From: an uncultured Methanomicrobiales archaeon
GTDB lineage: Archaea > Halobacteriota > Methanomicrobia > Methanomicrobiales > Methanospirillaceae
DNA length: 64,000 nucleotides
Direction: 5' to 3'
NCBI GenBank assembly: GCA_903926075.1
Contig: CAIYHQ010000131.1
Location: 1-64,000 of the forward strand
Notes under the pieces: generated by a model
The model's input: the letters and a program-made list of their open reading frames with translations, nothing else
What the model was told of the DNA's origin: nothing
The model's database searches: none
In this document: positions 9,013 to 19,101 of the stretch, piece by piece
Layout of the letters: every line of letters begins with the position of its first letter
Position numbering within the stretch: position 1 is the first letter of the stretch
Translations under genes and position numbers: made by a program

Positions 9013-11025
9013 TTACCAGCCTCCTGCTCCACCTCCTCCGAAACCACCTCCCCCGCCAAAACCACCGCCGAAACCCGAAGAACCTCCGGAAGAGGGAGGT
9101 GAATATGAGGTTATTGGCAGGAACATATGATTCAGTGACAAAAACATTACTGGCCCTATTATAGAGATGGGCACTTCTATCTCAAGCCTCTTCATTGAAT
9201 CTGCAACATTTTTCCCCTCACCCAGAGCGGTCCCATAAACAAGCCAGTCTCCCCATATAACAATGTCTTCTGGCGCATATTTCTGTATCATTGCAGAATC
9301 GCGAAGAAACCTTGAGAAAGAATCCCACTGAAGTTTTTCTTTGTAAGTATCCCCTCTCCATACTCCAAATAGTGTGGCAGGGAAAAAATACGCTATTATT
9401 CCCTGCAGGGTGACTATTGTAAAGTTAACTGCAGCGAATCCAAAGAAAAAGGGAGAAATTAAATAAAACTGACTGAAAAAAAGAACCGATAATATCCATA
9501 GTAACAGTGAGACGAGACCACATCCAAATGCAGCTGCTATCAATGGGTAGAGGTACGTCCGTCCATCAATTATTAATGTATCTTCAATACTTTCGTTTCT
9601 ATATTTCACGAGCTCATGATACTCTCTTTGAAGCAGTAGGAGAGTCGTTTCAATACTACTATCTTTCTTTGCCTCTTCTGCCATGGATTCAAGGCCTTCA
9701 GATCTGAAAACATTATCTTCAGCAATACGGGAAAGGAACAGGAGTACTCTCTCTTCATACGGGTCTTCGCTCTCTGTAGCGTTAATCTTTATTTGTATCT
9801 GTGGCAAAGGATCACCGGAGAAAAACCGTCTTACCCTCTTTATGCCATTATTATCTACCGTGTCTTCTTGATTTGTTTCTGAAACCTCTATCTTTCCCTG
9901 CCTGTGAAGGTCGAGTATAGTTGCATAAAACCCGTTTTCATCAAAAGTCTGGGGGTCTTCATGGAAAATAAGGTTAACAACCCAGGGTTTTCGTGACGGT
10001 TCAGGGACAAAACTTATCTCTTTAGGGACTGTGAATGACTTTTCCCTTCCATATTTGTACCATATTCGAAAAAGCAAAACCGGGCTCAATAAAAGAAGTA
10101 AAATGGATATATAATATATATATATTGAAATATCTGAAAAAATGGATTTTTTCTGCTGTGCACTTTCAGTCTTATCTTTGACATTGACAGTTCCCAGGTC
10201 ATTTACGACTCCCTTGACATTGTCTCCAAATCCTCTTTTTAGAAGTAATTCTAAACCAAAATTCTCGTCCTTTTGAACTTCACCTGTTATTATATACCTG
10301 TTCCCCTCTTTCTGAACATTTAGGTTTATTGGCCTTACATAAACCTGCGCTATATTATCTGAAGGAATTGAAACGAAAACCCTGCTGTAAGGTACATGGT
10401 CGGTAGCAAGGTCAATATTTATATGGTCATAGTCTGACCCGCGTTCTATCGGAACAGTCATTGAATAAATGAAACTGAGATTATACAACCCCTGGGGGTA
10501 ATATGAATCCAGGTATGCTCCTATCTCGTTGTTTTTAGCGTGTGAATCGATAACGGATGAATATCCATAGGCTTCTCCACGTAGGTTATCCTTTTGAAAC
10601 CATTTCCCGTTTATAAGCAAATATACGGTCCCGGCAGAGTCTTTCAGATAGGCCAGGGTACCTTTCGGAACATGAATATTAATGAATTCAATGCTGGTAC
10701 CAATTGTAGGACCTAGTGAAACAGGAGAGAGGAAATAACGGTTCAGACTACGGTAATTACTCGTTGGACCTGCATTTTTCAGATCTATGTTGTCATAATA
10801 CTGAGTAGGATTTGTCTGTGAACCAAAAGGATTTACGAGATATGTAATATTTTCTACTAATGTTCCGTTAAAATCATAGTAGATTCTATAATCTGAAACA
10901 GAAAGGTCACTCCCGGTAAATATGTCACCCAAACCAGGAAGGATAAGACCCGTAAAAATGATGCCGAATATAGATAAAATAACTGCAATGCACATTACTA
11001 GTACAAGGCTGAACTTTTCACCCAT
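9013..11025 (-). CDS. DUF2207 family membrane protein with Gly-rich C-terminus
   Basis: A 670-residue protein with an N-terminal TM helix (about 7-29), a large extracytoplasmic beta-rich region (about 40-300), a TM helix near 305-325, a cytoplasmic segment, and a pair of TM helices near 510-575. It ends in a long Gly/Ser-rich tail finishing GGGGAGGW, typical of DUF2207 (YciQ-like) proteins. Function of the family is unknown; the tail is thought to be low complexity rather than catalytic. It is transcribed towards the MFS gene, separated by 13 bases at the stops. Confidence 0.85.
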   Translation of the reverse strand: MGEKFSLVLVMCIAVILSIFGIIFTGLILPGLGDIFTGSDLSVSDYRIYYDFNGTLVENITYLVNPFGSQTNPTQYYDNIDLKNAGPTSNYRSLNRYFLSPVSLGPTIGTSIEFINIHVPKGTLAYLKDSAGTVYLLINGKWFQKDNLRGEAYGYSSVIDSHAKNNEIGAYLDSYYPQGLYNLSFIYSMTVPIERGSDYDHINIDLATDHVPYSRVFVSIPSDNIAQVYVRPINLNVQKEGNRYIITGEVQKDENFGLELLLKRGFGDNVKGVVNDLGTVNVKDKTESAQQKKSIFSDISIYIYYISILLLLLSPVLLFRIWYKYGREKSFTVPKEISFVPEPSRKPWVVNLIFHEDPQTFDENGFYATILDLHRQGKIEVSETNQEDTVDNNGIKRVRRFFSGDPLPQIQIKINATESEDPYEERVLLFLSRIAEDNVFRSEGLESMAEEAKKDSSIETTLLLLQREYHELVKYRNESIEDTLIIDGRTYLYPLIAAAFGCGLVSLLLWILSVLFFSQFYLISPFFFGFAAVNFTIVTLQGIIAYFFPATLFGVWRGDTYKEKLQWDSFSRFLRDSAMIQKYAPEDIVIWGDWLVYGTALGEGKNVADSMKRLEIEVPISIIGPVMFLSLNHMFLPITSYSPPSSGGSSGFGGGFGGGGGFGGGGAGGW

Positions 11026-11191
11026 CAGAGGTCACCTCCGGTTTTATCCCGTTAAAATTAATTGTCTTATCAAATTGATTCATACGTTCTCTCCTTCTCC
11101 CTCTGTATGTGTCCATTTTTGATATACTTACCTGAACTCCTTAAAAGATAAATACTAATAAACTATTCTAATAGTATATAGCAGGTGAAAA

Positions 11192-11860
11192 ATGCGAATA
11201 GGTGAAAATTTAAGCCAGTCATTTGGTTATGCAAAAGAAGGATTCTTTGGAAAATGGGGCAGATGGATAGTCCTTATCATCAGCTCTATCATATTTCCAT
11301 TGATCTTTGGTTATACCCTCAGGGTGATGCGGGGGATTACACCCGCTCCGGAACCCAGTGAATATGGGAGCATGTTCATTGACGGGATAAAAATGTGGAT
11401 AATTGAAATTATTTACATGATAATTCCGGTGATTCTTGCCTTTGTAATCTTTTTACTTAGTGGAGGGCTGTCAGTTGGTACTCTTATTGTAATGGGAGTG
11501 GCAAATCCGGCAGCAATTGGTTCAATGCTCCTTGGAACGCTGGGCCTCTCATTTGCAGTATTGTTAATCTTTGCAATTATTTTCAGCCTCTTTATGACTA
11601 TTGGTTTAATCAGGTTTGCACGGTCCGGAAAGATGGGAGACGCATTTGCATTCAGTCAGATTGCATCAATAATCGGAAAAATTGGATGGATAAAGTATAT
11701 TGTTGCTGTAATTGTTCTGATTATAGTACTTGGAATAATATACTTCATCCTTTCAATAATACCGTTTATCGGATGGCTGCTTGCGTTAATATTCATGCCT
11801 TTCCTCGCGGTTGTTGGAGCCAGGTATTACACAATGATTTATGAATCAGTGCAATCCTGA
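11192..11860 (+). CDS. DUF4013-type multi-spanning membrane protein
   Basis: A 222-residue protein with a short amphipathic N-terminus (MRIGENLSQSFGYAKEGFFG) and about five to six hydrophobic segments. It matches the pattern of archaeal DUF4013 proteins, which begin with an S-F-x-Y-A/x-K motif followed by W-x-x-(I/L). No catalytic residues are apparent and the function is unknown. It is divergent from the DUF2207 gene, with 166 bases between the starts that contain AT-rich promoter-like sequence. Confidence 0.7.
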   Translation: MRIGENLSQSFGYAKEGFFGKWGRWIVLIISSIIFPLIFGYTLRVMRGITPAPEPSEYGSMFIDGIKMWIIEIIYMIIPVILAFVIFLLSGGLSVGTLIVMGVANPAAIGSMLLGTLGLSFAVLLIFAIIFSLFMTIGLIRFARSGKMGDAFAFSQIASIIGKIGWIKYIVAVIVLIIVLGIIYFILSIIPFIGWLLALIFMPFLAVVGARYYTMIYESVQS

Positions 11861-11955
11861 ATTATCTCATTTTTTCTGAATTATAACGTAATATCTAATA
11901 ATTTCTAACAAAGCTCCCGGTTATCCCGGTTATTCAAGGCAGGCTTGAGAGCAGC

Positions 11956-12882
11956 ATGAAAAAAAAGAAAACTATTCTTGTTGTCGATGACGAACCTGAC
12001 ATCCTCGAACTTATATCTCTATATCTAATAGAGATGGATTATTCGGTCCTTAAAACGCAATCTGGTAAGGATGCAATTGCAATTCTTGAAAATAACCCGG
12101 ATATTGCGTGTATACTTCTTGATATGATGATGCCTGGACTCTCCGGGCTCGCTGTCCTAAAGATTATACGAGAAAAGTATTGCGCCGAAGAACTTCCAGT
12201 CATTATGGTTACTGCCCTTACCCATATTTCAGAAAAGAATGAAGCATTTTCCCTTGGTGCCAATGATTATATTATAAAGCCATTTGATTCCGAAGAAGTC
12301 TCATTAAGGGTTGGGACGCATATCAGGCTTGCTGACGCAGTCAGAAATGAAAAATCACTTAATCAAAAACTAAAAGCAATAAATGAAGAACTGAGCGATT
12401 TTGCGTACATTGTATCTCATGATCTGAAAGCGCCATTGAGGGCCATTACTTCACTTGCAGACTGGATATCCATTGACCTTGAGGGCTGTTCAGATGAGGG
12501 GACTATAAGTCATCTTAACCTCTTGAAAAAAAGGGTGAAAAGGATGAACAACCTGATTGAAGGCACTCTTCAATATTCAAGGATAGGAAGATCTCATACA
12601 CCAGTTGAAGAAGTCGATTCAGGGCTCCTTGTTGACTCTGTTATCCAGTCCCTGAAACCTCCCTCAAATATATACCTATATAGGAACGGAAATTTCCCGG
12701 TTATAAGACTTGAAAGGTTAAGGTTAACCCAGATCTTTTTACACCTGATTGAAAATGCTATCAGGTTTATGGATAAAACGGATGGTGGAGAGATCAGTGT
12801 ATCTTCAGAAATCGGAAAAGGATCGAGTTTCTGTTTCACTCTCCCGATAATAATTTCACCTGAAGCTCTTGGGGAGAAATAA
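11956..12882 (+). CDS. REC-HisKA protein with internally deleted ATPase domain
   Basis: Residues 5-122 are a receiver domain with the acidic pair D11/D12, phospho-acceptor D56 and K108. A HisKA domain follows with FAYIVSHDLKAPLRAI (His155). The HATPase domain starts normally with the N-box-like QIFLHLIENAIRF, but jumps from DKTDGGEI straight to the last strands (ISVSSEIGKGSSFCFTLP). About 62 residues holding the G1, F and G2 boxes present in the next gene are missing, in frame. It probably cannot bind ATP or phosphorylate itself, but could still be a phospho-acceptor or dimerisation partner. First of four signalling genes read in the same direction. Confidence 0.85.
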   Translation: MKKKKTILVVDDEPDILELISLYLIEMDYSVLKTQSGKDAIAILENNPDIACILLDMMMPGLSGLAVLKIIREKYCAEELPVIMVTALTHISEKNEAFSLGANDYIIKPFDSEEVSLRVGTHIRLADAVRNEKSLNQKLKAINEELSDFAYIVSHDLKAPLRAITSLADWISIDLEGCSDEGTISHLNLLKKRVKRMNNLIEGTLQYSRIGRSHTPVEEVDSGLLVDSVIQSLKPPSNIYLYRNGNFPVIRLERLRLTQIFLHLIENAIRFMDKTDGGEISVSSEIGKGSSFCFTLPIIISPEALGEK

Positions 12883-12884
12883 CA

Positions 12885-15800
12885 ATGATTGGGAGGAAAC
12901 TAAGCGGGGAATTTTCTCTAAGTCACCGGAATATGCAGATAATCCTTGCGGTCTTCCTTATTTCTGTTATAATATTCTCGGTTGCAACAATAATGAGCAC
13001 CAGCGGACTAATGACTGATGCACTTAAAAATGAACTTAGGGATACCGCGAATGTTGTTGCATCCGGTATTAATGGAGATTCGATATCCTCTATTAAGACA
13101 GGTGATGAGGAAACAACTGCATTTCAGACAATAGATTTATATCTTAACAAGGTACGGAAGCAGAACCCGGATCTAAAATATCTTTATATTATGACGAATG
13201 AAAACGGCACTGTCAGGTTCAAAGTAGATGCTGATTATGGAATTGATCCAACCGCCGCAAAATCAGGAGATGTATATCCAAACCCGAACGAACAAATGAT
13301 AGCCGGTTTTAGTTATCCAACAGCAGATAAACTGGTAATTACCGATAAATGGGGAAGCACTTTATCTGGATATGCCCCAATTTATGACTCCCGCGGGTCT
13401 CCAGTAGGACTACTAGGTATTGATATAGATGTGACAGATGTCACAGCAAGGACAGGAGTTATCCTGCTTTCGCAGATTATTGTATTATTTATTTTAGTCA
13501 TCCTCTCGGTATCAGGCGCATTATTTCTCGAAATACGGAGAGATAAGGCAGAAAGAGAACGAAATCTTGCATTAACAGAGCTCACACTCCTTATTGATTC
13601 AGTTCCTGCTGCCATATCGATAAGGTATGTCGCGACAGATAAAACCCGGGAAAATAGTGAATACAAAAAAATTTCCAACCTGAATGCCAAAGCTAGTATT
13701 CAAAGGTCCCCATACAGAGGATCAGTTAAAGATATTTTAGAAATACTAGAGGCGAATGCCATTCGGACAGATTCTCTTGCCGCAGGAACTGTGATAGAAG
13801 TATCTGAGTCTGATGTAAAAAAATATTATACAACAAGGGTAACACCGTTTCACGATTCCTCAAAAGCACTCATTGCTACAGCATCTGTTCTGACAGATAT
13901 AACCGATATGCGGGCGATTATTGATGAGCTCGAGCACCAGCAGAAATTATTCTGGCAGATAGGTGAGATCTCAGCACTTTTACTTCAGCCAGGTGAGATT
14001 GATTCTCTCCTGAAAAAAGCTCTTTCCTGGATAGGTGAGATGATGGTTGTTGACCGGGTATATTTATATGAAAATTCAATTGAACCTGGTAAAGAACTGC
14101 CCAGGATGAAAAAGAGATACCTTTGGGAAAGAAATTCTATCTGGGCTGGTGAAATAAAAACACAGGAAGGCCCTGAGTCTTATACGAGCCCATATTCATC
14201 AATTATCAGTGAACTTTCAGCTGGTCATGCAGTCCATACTCACACTTCATATCTCTCGCGGGCGACCATGGAAGAATTCAGGTCATTGGGTATCAGGTCT
14301 TTCCTTATCGTGCCAATTATGGTTGGAAAATTATTTTTTGGTTTCCTGGGTTTTGAGGATGTTATCAATGAACGTGAGTGGGCAGGCACTGATGTCTCAA
14401 TTTTAACTGCATTTGCAGCATCATTTGGTCAGTTTATTGTACGTTCACAGGCTGTCAATTCTCTCCAGTGGAATGAGGCACTGTTATCTACAATGGCCGG
14501 GTCGTCACCTCTCGGTTTTTTTGTCGTTGATAACAGGACAGATGCAATACTTTATGCAAACCAGCAATTTTGTGAAATTTGGGGGTTAGGAAAAATTTGT
14601 CCTGATATTCAAACCGGAAACTTAACAAATAACGAGATTATTCCTCATTGCCTCCCGCTTCTATCTGATCCTATAGCCTTTGCAGCATCCTGCGAACCAC
14701 TTCAGGATGAACTAAACCGTATATGTGTTGATGATGAGATCAAGTTTATCGATGGTAGGACAATCAGGCGATATTCGACCCAGATCCGAGGGCCGGAGGA
14801 TGAATATTATGGCAGATTCTATATTTTTGAGGATATAACAGAGAAGAAACGGGCAGTTGAGGCAACGAAAGAAAGTGAAGAGATATTCAGGGTCATATTT
14901 GAAAACCAGCAGGCCATGGTGTTAATTGATGCTGTTACACATCAGATTGTCAATGTCAATCATGAAGCGGTTTCCTTAATTGATCTGCCTAAGGAAGAGA
15001 TAATAGGGAAAGTCTGCCACGAATTTATCTGTCCTGCTGAAATCGGCGAGTGTCCTATAACAGATAAGAAAAATACTATTGACAACTCTGAAAGGATTTT
15101 AATCAGCCGCACAAGGGGTGAGGTCCCGATAATTAAAACGGTTCACTCGGTTAAAATCCGGGGCAATGAGTATCTTGTTGAGAGTATCACAGATATAACA
15201 GAACGTAAACGCCAGGAGGAAAACCTCATGCGAATAAATGAGTGTCTTCTAAACTTTGGCCCTGACCCGGTTGAGAACATTAATTCCCTTACAGCTCTTG
15301 CCGGAGAACTCCTGAAAGCGGATTTCGCCCTTTATAACCGGCTTGATAGAGGGATGCTCTGTTCAATTGGAACATGGCATACCCCGGATGATTACAATAC
15401 TTGTGACAACCCGGAAGGGCATATCTGTTTTGATATTATTAATAAAAAACTCGATGAGATTGTATATATCCCTCACCTTGAAAAGAGTAAATATGCAGAA
15501 AGTGATTCAAATGTAGCAAAATATTCATTAAAAACATACCTGGGGAAGGCAGTAGGGATAGGAAGAAAACTTTTTGGTTCACTATGTGTTGTATACACAA
15601 CTCATTTGGAACCCTCCGAAACCGATAAAAAGATCCTGTCTGTTATCGCAGCTGCAGTCGGAATGGAGGAGGAAAGAAGCATTGCTCTCGAACAATTAAA
15701 AGATTTTGCTTATATTGTATCTCATGACTTAAAAGCTCCTCTTCGTGGAATAACATCACTTGCAAACTGGTTCCATGAGGATTACTTTGACAAGCTTGAT

Positions 15801-16349
15801 AAAGACGGTAAAAAGAGCCTTGATCTGATCTTAGTCCGGGTCAACCGTATGCAGAACCTCATAGATGGAATACTGAAATATTCGAGGATTGGAAGGACAC
15901 CTGAAGTTTTTGAACCGATAGAGATCCGTAACGTTATAGAGGATGTAATAGATTTAATCCAGGTCCCTAAAGGGTTTAAAATTAATATTCCGGAAAATAT
16001 GCCCACAATAACTGCAGACAGGACACAAGTCTCACAGATCTTTGAGAACCTCATATCAAATGCCGTAAAATATGTAAACCGGCCCGACGGAGTTATAACA
16101 ATCCTGACTGAAACTGATGGAGAATTTTGCAAATTTGGCGTGCAGGATAACGGACCTGGCATTGATAAAGCCTATCATGAAAAGATATTCCAGATTTTTC
16201 AGACACTTCATAGTAAAGATGAATTTGAAAGTACAGGTATTGGCCTTACAATAGTAAAGAAAATTGTCGAACATCAGGGTGGAAGGATATGGGTAGAATC
16301 ACAGCTGGGTGAAGGATCAACCTTCTATTTTACAATTAAATCTGTTTGA
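12885..16349 (+). CDS. Membrane sensor histidine kinase (Cache-PAS-GAF-PAS-PAS-GAF-HisKA-HATPase)
   Basis: TM helices at about 17-39 and 190-212 bracket an extracellular Cache-like domain with an SGYAPIYDSRGSPVGLLGID strand typical of dCache sensors. Inside follow a PAS-like region, GAF (about 360-525), PAS (about 530-660), a Cys-bearing PAS (CHEFICPAEIGECP, about 662-775), GAF (about 785-925), HisKA with FAYIVSHDLKAPLRGI, and a complete HATPase (DNGPGID, STGIGLTIVKKIVEHQGG). A full-length, apparently active kinase. It starts three bases after the stop of the REC-HisKA gene with GGGGAG as ribosome site, so the two are surely co-transcribed. Confidence 0.9.
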   Translation: MIGRKLSGEFSLSHRNMQIILAVFLISVIIFSVATIMSTSGLMTDALKNELRDTANVVASGINGDSISSIKTGDEETTAFQTIDLYLNKVRKQNPDLKYLYIMTNENGTVRFKVDADYGIDPTAAKSGDVYPNPNEQMIAGFSYPTADKLVITDKWGSTLSGYAPIYDSRGSPVGLLGIDIDVTDVTARTGVILLSQIIVLFILVILSVSGALFLEIRRDKAERERNLALTELTLLIDSVPAAISIRYVATDKTRENSEYKKISNLNAKASIQRSPYRGSVKDILEILEANAIRTDSLAAGTVIEVSESDVKKYYTTRVTPFHDSSKALIATASVLTDITDMRAIIDELEHQQKLFWQIGEISALLLQPGEIDSLLKKALSWIGEMMVVDRVYLYENSIEPGKELPRMKKRYLWERNSIWAGEIKTQEGPESYTSPYSSIISELSAGHAVHTHTSYLSRATMEEFRSLGIRSFLIVPIMVGKLFFGFLGFEDVINEREWAGTDVSILTAFAASFGQFIVRSQAVNSLQWNEALLSTMAGSSPLGFFVVDNRTDAILYANQQFCEIWGLGKICPDIQTGNLTNNEIIPHCLPLLSDPIAFAASCEPLQDELNRICVDDEIKFIDGRTIRRYSTQIRGPEDEYYGRFYIFEDITEKKRAVEATKESEEIFRVIFENQQAMVLIDAVTHQIVNVNHEAVSLIDLPKEEIIGKVCHEFICPAEIGECPITDKKNTIDNSERILISRTRGEVPIIKTVHSVKIRGNEYLVESITDITERKRQEENLMRINECLLNFGPDPVENINSLTALAGELLKADFALYNRLDRGMLCSIGTWHTPDDYNTCDNPEGHICFDIINKKLDEIVYIPHLEKSKYAESDSNVAKYSLKTYLGKAVGIGRKLFGSLCVVYTTHLEPSETDKKILSVIAAAVGMEEERSIALEQLKDFAYIVSHDLKAPLRGITSLANWFHEDYFDKLDKDGKKSLDLILVRVNRMQNLIDGILKYSRIGRTPEVFEPIEIRNVIEDVIDLIQVPKGFKINIPENMPTITADRTQVSQIFENLISNAVKYVNRPDGVITILTETDGEFCKFGVQDNGPGIDKAYHEKIFQIFQTLHSKDEFESTGIGLTIVKKIVEHQGGRIWVESQLGEGSTFYFTIKSV

Positions 16350-16394
16350 TGAAAAAAAACTTATACATTATGATAGAAGTACCGAGTGAGTGTT

Positions 16395-16808
16395 ATGAAC
16401 AAAGATAAACCCATCCTCCTTGTCGAGGATGACGAAGTTGATGTGATGTCAGTGAAGAGGGCACTTCGTGACCTTAATGTTACAAACAAGCTTTATCATG
16501 CAGGAAATGGAGAAGAAGCCCTGGAAATACTTCGAGATCCTGAGAATGAACGCCCTGCAATAATTCTGCTTGATATCAATATGCCCAGAATGAACGGAAT
16601 AGAATTTTTAAAAGTTATAAAAATGGACCCGGATTTAAAGCTGCTACCTGTAATTATGCTCACAACATCAAGGGCTGATATTGAAAGAAATGAAAGTTTC
16701 TATAGCGGTGCAGCCGGGTATATGGTAAAACCAGTTGAATATAAACAATTTGTTGAAGTAATGCGGGCCATCAATATCTACTGGACTCTTTCGGAACTTC
16801 CTGAGTAA
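16395..16808 (+). CDS. Single-domain response regulator (Rcp1-like)
   Basis: A stand-alone receiver domain of about 137 residues. It has the acidic residues in LLVEDDEVDV, the phospho-acceptor Asp in IILLDINMPRMNG, the Thr in MLTTSRA and the Lys in GYMVKPVE. The extended loop between beta4 and alpha4 and the final AINIYW resemble Rcp1-type regulators that pair with phytochrome-like kinases. No output domain, so it acts by protein contact or phosphorelay, most simply with the kinases on either side. ATG at 16395 is preferred to the GTG at 16386 because GAGTGAG lies just upstream. Confidence 0.85.
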   Translation: MNKDKPILLVEDDEVDVMSVKRALRDLNVTNKLYHAGNGEEALEILRDPENERPAIILLDINMPRMNGIEFLKVIKMDPDLKLLPVIMLTTSRADIERNESFYSGAAGYMVKPVEYKQFVEVMRAINIYWTLSELPE

Positions 16809-16824
16809 GAGGGTTTTATATAAC

Positions 16825-19098
16825 ATGGTTTTACCGGATAAAAAAAATAATAAACCGGCAAATGTGGTCTCCAGGTCTGTCCTGCTTATAGAAGACGACG
16901 AGGTAGACCAGATTGCATTTATCCGGGCTGTCCGCGAGATGGCAATCCCATATAATTACCATATTGCGGGTTCTTGTGCAGAGGCGGTCAGGCTCATGGA
17001 TACAAAATCTTTTGACCTGATAATTAGTGACATAAACCTGGGAGACGGCACGGTTTTTGATATCCTGGACGAGATCAGAAAAACCAGATCTCCACTCATT
17101 GTAACAACTGGTGCCGGCGATCAGGAAACTGCAGTTAAAGCATTAAAAAACGGTGCCATTGATTACCTGGTTAAAGATTCATCAGGCTCGTATCTGCGCA
17201 TGCTTCCCCATTCTGTTGAACGTGCAATTCTTCGGGACCAGGAACAGAGGCTTCTTTCAACACTCATGGCCGCAGTAGAGCAAACTCATACCGCGATTGC
17301 AATCACGTCAAAAGAGCAGATAATAACCTATTCCAATCCAGGGCTTAATAATTTCACAGAAAATTCCAACAAACGCATATTGGGATCAAATCTCTCGTCA
17401 CTCTTCCACGATAACAATGTCTATTCCGAGGCACTTACTACCGCTGAAACCGGAGGGGTCTGGAATGGCGAGGTGGCACAAAAGAGGCCTGACGGAACGA
17501 CAAGGTGGGAGGTTGTCTCTTTATCCGAAATTAAAAACAGGGACGGCGGGCGTGAAGGATATTTATGGATAGCAGAGGATATCAGCCCTCAAAAAAATGC
17601 CGAATTTGCACTTGAAAAAGAGAAGGAAAGGCTCTCAATTACATTACGGTCCATAGGTGACGGTGTGATTGCAATATCAGGGGACGCAAGAATCATTTAT
17701 ATGAATCCAAAAGCCCGTGAATTGTCAGGTTTTCAATTGGAAAGCAATCCAAATGCCCTGATATCTGAGGTTTACACATTACTTGACCCTGTTACAAAAG
17801 AGAAGTTAAATGGAGATCTATTAAAGGTTGACACTAGTGATACCGCATTAAAGGCCAGATATTTGCTTGTGTCAGGGCCGGGAAAAAAAGAGATTTTTAT
17901 AGAGCAGCATGTAAGTCCACTTCCCCTCCCGGACGGCTCAACAGGGAAAGTTATTGTTTTTCACGACATAACAGACACTATAAGAAAAGAAGAAGAACAA
18001 AGAAGGTTACAACAACTAGAATCACTGGGGATTCTTGCAGGTGGAATTGCCCATGACCTCAATAATATTCTCACTATTATTCTATCAAATATCGTACTTG
18101 TAAGGGATCTCACACCTGAAAATAGCGAAGTCCTGGAGAGGTTGAAGGCTGCTGAGAGGGCAGTCGGTCGTGCAAAATCACTCTCCCGTAAATTTCTCAC
18201 ATTCTCACCAGGTGGAGACCCTGTAAAGGAACCTATTCAACTGGGCGAATTCCTGAAAAGTGCTCCGGGTGGCTATATACAGGGGGGAAATGTTCAAATA
18301 GAGTATGATATCCCCCTTGACCTCCCGATGGTTGAAGTTGATCCGGGTCAACTAGGAGTAGCCATTCACCAGATATCAAGAAATGCGGTAGAATCCATGC
18401 CAAGCTCTGGAAAGTTAAAGATCAAGTGCGAAGTAGATGAGGTTGACAACGGGAAATCGAGGCAGGTTTTGATAAAACTTATTGATACTGGTTCTGGAAT
18501 TTTACCTGAAATCCTGCCGAGAGTCTTTGAACCCTACTTCTCGACAAAAGAGGGGATGCAGGGTCTTGGCCTGACAACAGCTCATTCAATTATTACCCGG
18601 CATAAAGGAAAGATTGATGTCCAGTCGACTCCGGGAAAAGGCACTTCTGTCACTCTATCTCTTCCTTTAACGCAAAATGCTTCCCTTTCAGAAAAACCAA
18701 TTGAGATGAAGGAAAAGACAAGTAACAGGGTACTTGTCATGGATGATGAATCTGCCATTCTTGATATACTCTCAATAATGCTCTCAAAAATAGGTTATAA
18801 GGTTGATAAAGCGCTAGATGGCGAAACAGCCCTCAAGCAGTTCAAGATAGCAAAAGAAGAAAAATCACCTTATGGCCTCGTTATTATGGACCTTATCATA
18901 CCTGGTGGTCTTGGTGGGAAGGAAACGATAAAATTCCTGAGAGAAATGGACAGTGATGTCCCGGTACTTGTCTCCAGCGGTTATTCAAACGACCCGGTTA
19001 TGGCGAATTACCAGGATTACGGGTTCTCAGATTCATTGCCCAAGCCCTATGCCCTTAAACAACTCAAGGAAAAATCCCTTGCCCTGGCTCCTCTTTAA
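16825..19098 (+). CDS. Hybrid histidine kinase (REC-PAS-PAS-HisKA-HATPase-REC)
   Basis: A cytoplasmic 757-residue protein. The receiver at about 18-130 has LLIEDDEVD and IISDINLG. Two PAS domains lie at about 150-265 and 268-395. HisKA has GILAGGIAHDLNNILT. The HATPase has DTGSGI and an F/G2 region (YFSTKEGMQGLGLTTAHSI). A second receiver at about 635-757 has VLVMDDE and VIMDLIIPGG. The GGIAHDLNN box is the NtrB-like type, different from the neighbours. It follows the single-domain regulator by 16 bases and closes the four-gene signalling run. Two receivers suggest a phosphorelay; the target is unknown. Confidence 0.88.
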   Translation: MVLPDKKNNKPANVVSRSVLLIEDDEVDQIAFIRAVREMAIPYNYHIAGSCAEAVRLMDTKSFDLIISDINLGDGTVFDILDEIRKTRSPLIVTTGAGDQETAVKALKNGAIDYLVKDSSGSYLRMLPHSVERAILRDQEQRLLSTLMAAVEQTHTAIAITSKEQIITYSNPGLNNFTENSNKRILGSNLSSLFHDNNVYSEALTTAETGGVWNGEVAQKRPDGTTRWEVVSLSEIKNRDGGREGYLWIAEDISPQKNAEFALEKEKERLSITLRSIGDGVIAISGDARIIYMNPKARELSGFQLESNPNALISEVYTLLDPVTKEKLNGDLLKVDTSDTALKARYLLVSGPGKKEIFIEQHVSPLPLPDGSTGKVIVFHDITDTIRKEEEQRRLQQLESLGILAGGIAHDLNNILTIILSNIVLVRDLTPENSEVLERLKAAERAVGRAKSLSRKFLTFSPGGDPVKEPIQLGEFLKSAPGGYIQGGNVQIEYDIPLDLPMVEVDPGQLGVAIHQISRNAVESMPSSGKLKIKCEVDEVDNGKSRQVLIKLIDTGSGILPEILPRVFEPYFSTKEGMQGLGLTTAHSIITRHKGKIDVQSTPGKGTSVTLSLPLTQNASLSEKPIEMKEKTSNRVLVMDDESAILDILSIMLSKIGYKVDKALDGETALKQFKIAKEEKSPYGLVIMDLIIPGGLGGKETIKFLREMDSDVPVLVSSGYSNDPVMANYQDYGFSDSLPKPYALKQLKEKSLALAPL

Positions 19099-19101
19099 TA
19101 A

